Assembly: GCF_036850765.1 (NCBI RefSeq)
Contig: NC_089490.1
Coordinates: 108,060,574-108,124,573, forward strand
Reading direction: 5' to 3'
From: Saccopteryx bilineata
Taxonomy: Eukaryota > Chordata > Mammalia > Chiroptera > Emballonuridae
Length of the DNA: 64,000 bases
The position numbers and the translations under genes are program-made. This document shows, piece after piece, positions 57,825 to 64,000 of this stretch (position 1 is its first letter; each line of letters begins with the position of its first letter). The notes under the pieces were generated by a model that worked only from the letters and a program-made list of their open reading frames with translations, had not been told where the DNA came from and searched no databases.

Positions 57825-58302
57825 GAACCCAGTCACAGCGGAGACCTGTACAGACCCTTCCTGCTCGGGGAGAAACTGAACCCGGCCACAGCGGAGAGCT
57901 GACAGACCCTTCCTGCTCGGGGAGAAACCGAATCCGGTCACAGCGGAGAGCTGTACAGACCCTTCCTGCTCGGGGAGAAACCGAACCCGGTCACAGCGGA
58001 GAGCTGTACAGACCCTTCCTGCTCGGGGAGAAACCGAACCCGGCCACAGCGGAGAGCTGTACAGACCCTTCCTGCTCGGGGAGAAACCGAACCCGGTCAC
58101 AGCGGAGAGCTGTACAGACCCTTCCTGCTCGGGGAGAAACCGAACCCGGCCACAGCGGAGAGCTGTACAGACCCTTCCTGCTCGGGGAGAAACTGAACCC
58201 GGCCACAGCGGAGAGCTGTACAGACCCTTCCTGCTCGGGGAGAAACTGAACCCGGCCACAGCGGAGAGCTGTACAGACCCTTCCTGCTCAGGGAGAAACT
58301 AG
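57825..58302. repeat. Minisatellite, about nine copies of a 53-bp unit
   Basis: The unit contains gagctgtacagacccttcct and gctcggggagaaaccg then aacccggtcacagcgg. Copies differ at a few sites (cc/ct gaaccc, gg t/c cac). One copy lacks one base (ctgacag), and the outer copies are diverged. 53 is not divisible by 3, so the long minus-strand frame over it cycles through all three registers and is an artefact. Confidence 0.93.
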
Positions 58303-60160
58303 GAGGCTTCTGCAGGCTCTACTTCTCTTTGAATAAGGAAATGAGATCGTGCACCTTGAAGTTATGGTCTAAGTGTAATCACTATCATCATCACATCCTT
58401 AACCCAGGGGTTACCCTTCAGCCCCAGAACACAAAGTGAGAGTTCATAAGGAGATAGAGTTGATTTCCACTACTTACTTCTATGAACATTATAACCTAAC
58501 CCCTCTAGTTAATTAATGGGCTAACAGATACAACTAGAATAAAAAATTTTAAATTCTTATTTTTTAATTAATCCCTTCATTTATTTAATATTCACTGATA
58601 AAAAAAAACACTGTTATAGGTGTTTGGGATACAGCGGTGGAAAAGATAGAGTCCATGTCCTAAAAAAATCTACAAAGAACAAGACGAGTAAACAGATTAC
58701 AATACGGTATCATCAGCAGTACAAAATTGTGGTCCCCTTCCCTACTCCCTCTTGTACCTTTAAGTGGTACCTTCTATCCTTATTTAGGTCTAAACTTGAC
58801 TAAGAAAAAATAATAAAGTTTTTTTCTCAATTTTGAGGCATTTGTGCCTAAAATTATCTGAGGATTAATCACATAAATCTTCTCCTATAAAAATGGCTTA
58901 TCAGATTGACCACTGTGGTAAATTAACATGCAAATCACACATTTCCAACATGGAAAAGAGATGGTTACACATTGGTTTATGCATATTCAGCAAAACTAAA
59001 TTCAGTCCAGGCCAGGTCGTTAGGTAAGTGTAAAGAAAGCCCCACGCTGCTCTCCTTCTCTTTTCACAACTTATTTTCTCACCATTAGCAATATTCTTTA
59101 GAATAAAGCTTTATTTGCAAAGGGCCACTATTAGGATAAAAATATATTATCAGGGAGACATAACATGTCAACCCATTAGCACACATAAGTACCCTCTAAT
59201 ACATTAGCAGTAGTATACATTTGCACAGATTTCATCAGATCAGCTCAGAATATAATAAACAAAGGGTAAATTTTTGATAGAAATGGTGAGGGTGGAGATG
59301 AAGGAGGCAGAATTAGTAACAAGAATGAGGAATATTAAAAAACAAACTTTATGTGTCAAGATAACAGCTAAATACTCTCAAAGAGAGTGCAGCAATAAGC
59401 CTTCAGTGGAAGCTGCATTGATCTTACATCTAGTGCCATATCCTAGAAGTTTCAGCATTCACTAAGCATATACTCATGGCTATCCAGGATGACCCCAGAG
59501 GCGACTCGCTCTTCTTAGGGAGCCATACAACAGAACTGACAACTATCAAAGTCTGACCTTCTTACAGACCCATTGTAAAGGAACTTCACAGCTAGAGGCC
59601 TGGAGACCATTTTCATTGAGGGCACCACACTTCTGTACCATGCTGTTTGAAATAATTCTGTAAGAAATCAGAAAAATCAGAGTGACATACAGAGTAAAAA
59701 AGTTGTAAGGCATAAAAGGAGAAAAAAATAAGCAAATTCTTTTACCTTCTTTAGGCCCCATTTCTCTTAGCATCCAAAACACAGCAGAATAAAAACTTCT
59801 CATTAACCTCTCTAAAATGTCATCATTTTTTGTCCTTATCCTGTTTATTCCCTTCCCTGTTTCCTATTTCCTTACTCTTTCCTCTCTTCTCCATCTACTA
59901 TTTTTGATCTAGTTCATATAATCTCTCCCTCCCTCTTCTTTGAAGCCCTTACCTTGGGGTGTTTAGGGCTGATCCATCTTCCCACCTCCAATCAGAATTC
60001 TTCCTTAGACCAATCCAGTAAAAATCCTTATTGAGGAAACTTTTGAGCGAGTTCTAAAAGAGAGATTAAAGATGATGAAAAAAAAGGTAAGAAAGATGCA
60101 AAAAAGAGAGAGAGAGAGAGATCCAGTGTCTTGGTCAAATATTTATTCTTTATAATCTTT
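58303..60160. other. No supported gene
   Basis: AT-rich sequence, with a GA run at about 60106-60120. No CRY1 exon found. Confidence 0.4.
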
Positions 60161-60167
60161 TTATCAT

Positions 60168-60703
60168 TATTATGGATTGAATGTCTATGTCCCCCTCAAA
60201 ATTTTATATGTTCAAGCTCCAATCCTCACTGTGATGGTATTAGGAGGTGGGGCCTTTAGGAGATAATTAGGTCTAGATGAGGTCATTAGGGTAGAACCCT
60301 CACTAAGGATGGAATTAGTGTCTTTGCAAGAAGAGGCCAGGGCTCAGTCTCCCTCCACCATGTGAGGACAAAATGACAAGAACAAGGTTCTCCTGCCTGA
60401 GCAGGCAGTGGTGCAGTGTATAGAGCATCAGATTGGGATGCGGAGGATCCAGGTTTGAGACTCTGAGGTCACCAACTTGAGTGCAGGCTTATCTGGTTTG
60501 AGCAAATCTCATCAGCTTGGACCCAAGGTCACTGGCTTGAGCAAAGGAATTACTCAGCCTGCTCTGGCCCCACGGTCAAGGCACATATGAGAAAGCAATC
60601 AATGCACAATTAAGGTGTCGCAACGAAAAACTAATGATTGATGCTTCTCATCTCTCTCCGTTCCTGTCTGTCTGTCTCTATGTATCCCTCTCTCTGCTCT
60701 GGA

Positions 60704-60782
<79 letters not shown>

Positions 60783-61003
60783 GGAAAGGAAGGAAGGAAG
60801 GAAGGAAGGAAGGAAGGAAGGAAGGAAGGAAGGAAGGAAGGAAGGAAGGAAGGAAGAATAAGGTTCTCTCACTAGGAACTATGTCTTCTAGCAACTTGAT
60901 CTTGAACTTGCCAGTCTCGAGAACTGTGAGACATAAATGTATGTGGTTTAAGCAACTCAGTCTATGGTACTTAATTATAACAGTCCAAGTGGACTAAAAC
61001 AAC
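60168..61003 (+). repeat. ERVL-MaLR-type LTR relic, interrupted by a SINE
   Basis: 'ggattgaatgtctatgtccc', 'ggtgatggtattaggaggtg'-like and 'gcctttaggagataattagg' before the SINE, and gaactgtgagacataaatg after it, follow the order of MST/MLT1-type LTRs. Confidence 0.7.
60395..60857 (+). repeat. Type B SINE with microsatellite tail
   Basis: Head gcctgagcaggcagtggtgc. Instead of a plain A tail it carries (gaaa)n from about 60703 to 60785 and then (ggaa)n to 60855. The duplication aacaaggttctc / aataaggttctc encloses SINE and microsatellite. Confidence 0.92.
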
Positions 61004-61005
61004 CA

Positions 61006-62501
61006 CACACTCCAAATTCTCTCTTCTAAGCTTTAATTCTAGAGATATATTGTTTGTGGAATGGAGCATTTCCTAGAATTGACCTATATATCTCTAATTT
61101 CATTCTTATAACATGAAACAGATAGGATAAATATTACATCTCTACCTTCCATTACAGTTTCCTCCTGGATTGGATGGAGCACCTGATAGGTATTCAGATA
61201 ACTTTGGAGGAAAAAAAGCTTAGTACTGCTATGAAAATAGTTATCTTTTTCATTATTATTTAATACATAAATTATTATTAAGCCTATGGCTATATTTTCT
61301 TCCCTCCACTAAACTCCCATTTTCTAAGTCCTCATCAAACTTGCATATGACAAGAAAAAACAAAACAGATCTTAGGGAAACAAGCTTAAGGTAAAGTTAA
61401 ATTGGCTATACCCTTTCCACAGCCCAGACCACTCACAGAACAGAGAAAAGATTCTTTCCTCTGTGGATCCTGACACTGAAATGAAGGAGTTTATATGGTA
61501 AAGGAATCGCCTCTATAAATGAAACAAAATAAAGAGTAGATAAGTCCCAGAAAATCGATTTTGTCGTAAGATTTAGTGTTAATATCATGAATATAATTTG
61601 CAACAAATGATCACCTTAGATTCTGTGACAGAGTTTTGTTGTTTTTAATATTCAATGTGATGTTAATGTGACAAATATTATGTTTGTCCATGAGCAAGAG
61701 GTTAAAACTCTAAGTCTGAAATCCAAAAAAATTAATGGAAAACCATTACATATAAAATAAAAAGTTCAGTGCTTGTGTATGTTTTAGAGTATGACTGAAT
61801 ATTCAAAGCATCCATTTGTGTCTTAACAGATACCAAAGTCTCCTGGTTACATGTGGTGGGCAAACATAAGTGTGTGCAGTAGCACTCATTGGCATGGTAA
61901 CTGATGCCTCTGAGTGCCCAACAAACACTGTATGTGTAATTAATGAGATAATTGCCTGGCATCTCTCTTTACTTCTAATTCTAATTCCCTGAAGTCGCTG
62001 CAAATCCCGTATGAAAATAAACTAATGAGGAACCTTTAAATTGGTTTTCTGTCCCTCCTATTTAGTTCCCAGCAAGTTTGCTTATAGTGTTTTTGTTTGG
62101 TTACTTTGTTAGTTTGGTTTTCAACTGAGTTAGAGTTTGATCTGATAGATGCTAAAGAAAAAGACCATAATTTGTTCCCATGATCATTTCCTGACTGATC
62201 ATTCGCCTCAAGCCTCCTTCCTGTACAAATGCTTTGAGATAATCTGCCATTTCATCTGGCAGTGGCCATTACACAGAACATCATATTTCCTCCAATTCAA
62301 TGAACCTGATTTGATTCTTCTCCTTCCTCTGTAAATTTCTCCCCTTTGGGGGAACAGAAGCTCAAGAAAGGGCAGTAAAATAGGTTATTTCACAGTGATT
62401 TAGTGGTAGGACTTGGACTAGACTCCATGTCCTCAGCATGTCCGCTACTGATACAGTCCATTTCTCTGTATCTCATCTTTTTCCCTAAACTGGACTTTCA
62501 G
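61006..62501. other. No supported gene
   Basis: AT-rich sequence without recognised repeats or exons. Confidence 0.4.
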
Positions 62502-62683
62502 GCCTGACCTGTGGTGGTGCAGTAGATAGAGCGTTGACCTGGAATGCTGAGGTTGCCAGTTCTAAATTCTGGGCTTGCTTGGCTTGTCAAGGCCCATAGG
62601 AGAAGCAACTATGAGTTGGTGCTTCCTACTCCTCCTCCCTCTTTCTCTTTCTCTCTCCTCTCTCTCCAATCAATAGATAATAA
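62502..62683 (+). repeat. tRNA-derived SINE, type C
   Basis: Head gcctgacctgtggtggtgca, CT stretch; flanks taaactggactt / taaactgaactt. Confidence 0.88.
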
Positions 62684-62911
62684 ACTGAACTTTTATTAGA
62701 CCTGAAAAAGTGAGGCTCCTATGATGTCCCAAGAATCACACACATTCAGTGAGCTAAGAGACTACACAATTCTCTCTAATAAAACAAGCCAATATGACAA
62801 CTTAAGCTTTTATTATAACATTGAATTTCAGTATTAGTTACTTCCTTGGGGTCTTGCCACAGAAGAGGCTGATGCATGAATAAAAATGTTTATTAAAGCT
62901 AAGAAATCTTC

Positions 62912-63281
62912 GGCCCTGGCTGGTTGGCTCAGGGGTAGAGCATCGGCCCGGCATGTGGATGTCCTGGGTTCAATTCCCAGTCAGGTAACACGGGAGAAGT
63001 GTCCATCTGCTTGTCCACCTTTCCCCCTCTCACTTCTCTCTCTCTTCTTCTCTCCTCCTGAAGCCATGGCTAGATTACAGTGAGTCGGCCACAGGCACTG
63101 AGGATGGCTCTATGGCCTTCACCTCAGGCACTAAAAGATGGCTCTGGTTGCAATAGAGCAAGGGGCCCAGATGGGCAGAGCATTGCCCCCTAGTGGGCTT
63201 GCCAGGTGGATCTTGGTCGGGGTGCATATTGGAGTTGGTCTCTGCCTTCCCACCTCTCAAAAAAAAAAAAAAAAAAAAAAA
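62912..63281 (+). repeat. tRNA-derived SINE, type A
   Basis: Head ggccctggctggttggctca, A tail; duplication aaagctaaga. Confidence 0.92.
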
Positions 63282-63810
63282 AGCTAAGACATTTTGTTTC
63301 TTCTTATACTCAAGGTCAGATATTCTAAAACCTGGGATTGAAGAAAGAGACCCAAGATGGTGGAGTATTCCTACATTTCTTTCAGGCCATCTGAAAAATC
63401 TCCTCTAGAGGGTTTTTTTTTTTTTTTTAATAAAAAAAGTTTCTTTCTTTATGTTTCAGGAATAAGTATATTTAAACATCTTCATTTTGCTCCAAATATA
63501 TATATACATTTTTGTTCCTTGAAACATATCAATATTTTCTAATGACAGCTTAATTAATTGAATACTTTTGGAAGAAAATACTTGTTTTTTTAATCCAGAA
63601 GTTACTAAGAAAGCAGTGAGATTTCAACTTTATAATTATTACAATACCACTAGACGTCCCATTGTGACATCATCATTTCTACTCTAATCCAGGAAAATGG
63701 TTGCTAAAATGAAAGAGTGCCAAGGCTCTACCCTTAACTATATTTCTACACTATAGCTTCCTTTACCTTGGAAACTTTACTTCTAGTAAAGACACTAAAG
63801 GAAAATATTT

Positions 63811-64000
63811 TAGTTTGGACTGCTATAGCAAATTACCATAGAGTAGGTGGCTGAAACAATGGATATTTATTTCTCATAGTTCTGGAGACTGGGAAGTCCA
63901 AGATCAAGATGCTGGTAGATCAGATGTCTGGTGAGAACCTGCTTTCTGGTTTGCAGACAGCTGTCTTCTCACGTGGTAGAGAGCAGAGAGAGAGGTAAGT
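63811..64000 (-). repeat. ERVL-MaLR-type LTR relic, runs off the window
   Basis: 'ctgctatagcaaattaccat' followed by 'tatttctcatagttctggag' and 'gaagtccaagatcaagatgc', the reverse of the 3' part of MST/MLT1-type LTRs. Confidence 0.7.

Noticed and set aside
57738..58259. 173-codon minus-strand frame with repeated GFSFSPSRKGLYSS-like units
   Set aside because: Translation of the 53-bp minisatellite; no start context or homology.
60631..60997. Lys/Glu- and Ser/Phe-rich frames
   Set aside because: Pure translation of the (gaaa)n/(ggaa)n microsatellite.

Overview
The window looks like bat (Chiroptera) genomic DNA. It carries dense tRNA-derived SINEs whose heads repeatedly contain Pol III A- and B-box-like sequence. 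It also holds many cut-and-paste DNA transposon copies with readable target-site duplications (TSDs), and a Helitron with a long open helicase frame. In mammals, Helitrons and recently active DNA transposons are characteristic of bats. The family cannot be fixed from sequence alone.

The locus matches the human 12q23 gene order MTERF2 - CRY1, both on the minus strand. MTERF2 is intact: one coding exon at 636-1790, a 6-kb 5' intron, and a CpG-island promoter at about 7690-8190 with a candidate 5' non-coding exon ending at 7858. Beyond it, at about 11.9-24.9 kb, is the 3' half of the cryptochrome gene CRY1. Seven exons corresponding to human exons 6-12 were identified by hand, all with GT-AG splice sites and at the family's exon boundaries.

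The main finding is that this CRY1 copy is broken. Exon 6 has a 1-nt deletion. Exon 7 has a 1-nt insertion in a C run and a 2-nt deletion. Exon 8 has an in-frame TGA in place of a conserved tryptophan, and exon 9 has an in-frame TAG. Several otherwise very conserved residues are changed. Exons 10-12 remain open through the normal stop. I could not find exons 1-5 in the 39 kb upstream (24914-64000), although exon 1 and perhaps others may lie outside the window. Because introns, order and the MTERF2 neighbour are preserved, this looks like decay of the resident gene and not a retrocopy. SINEs have landed very close to exons 6, 7 and 12.

From 25 to 64 kb I see no protein-coding host exon. This part holds nested SINEs (labelled types A-D here), old minus-strand L1 between about 36.4 and 41.1 kb, plus-strand L1 3' ends, a 1.58-kb Helitron (27487-29063), hAT-type MITEs, one solo LTR with a perfect 6-bp TSD (53172-53945), ERVL-type LTR relics, a 53-bp minisatellite (about 57825-58302) and SINE-tail microsatellites. 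A 598-bp Tc1/mariner element with about 109-bp terminal inverted repeats sits in a CRY1 intron (16777-17374).
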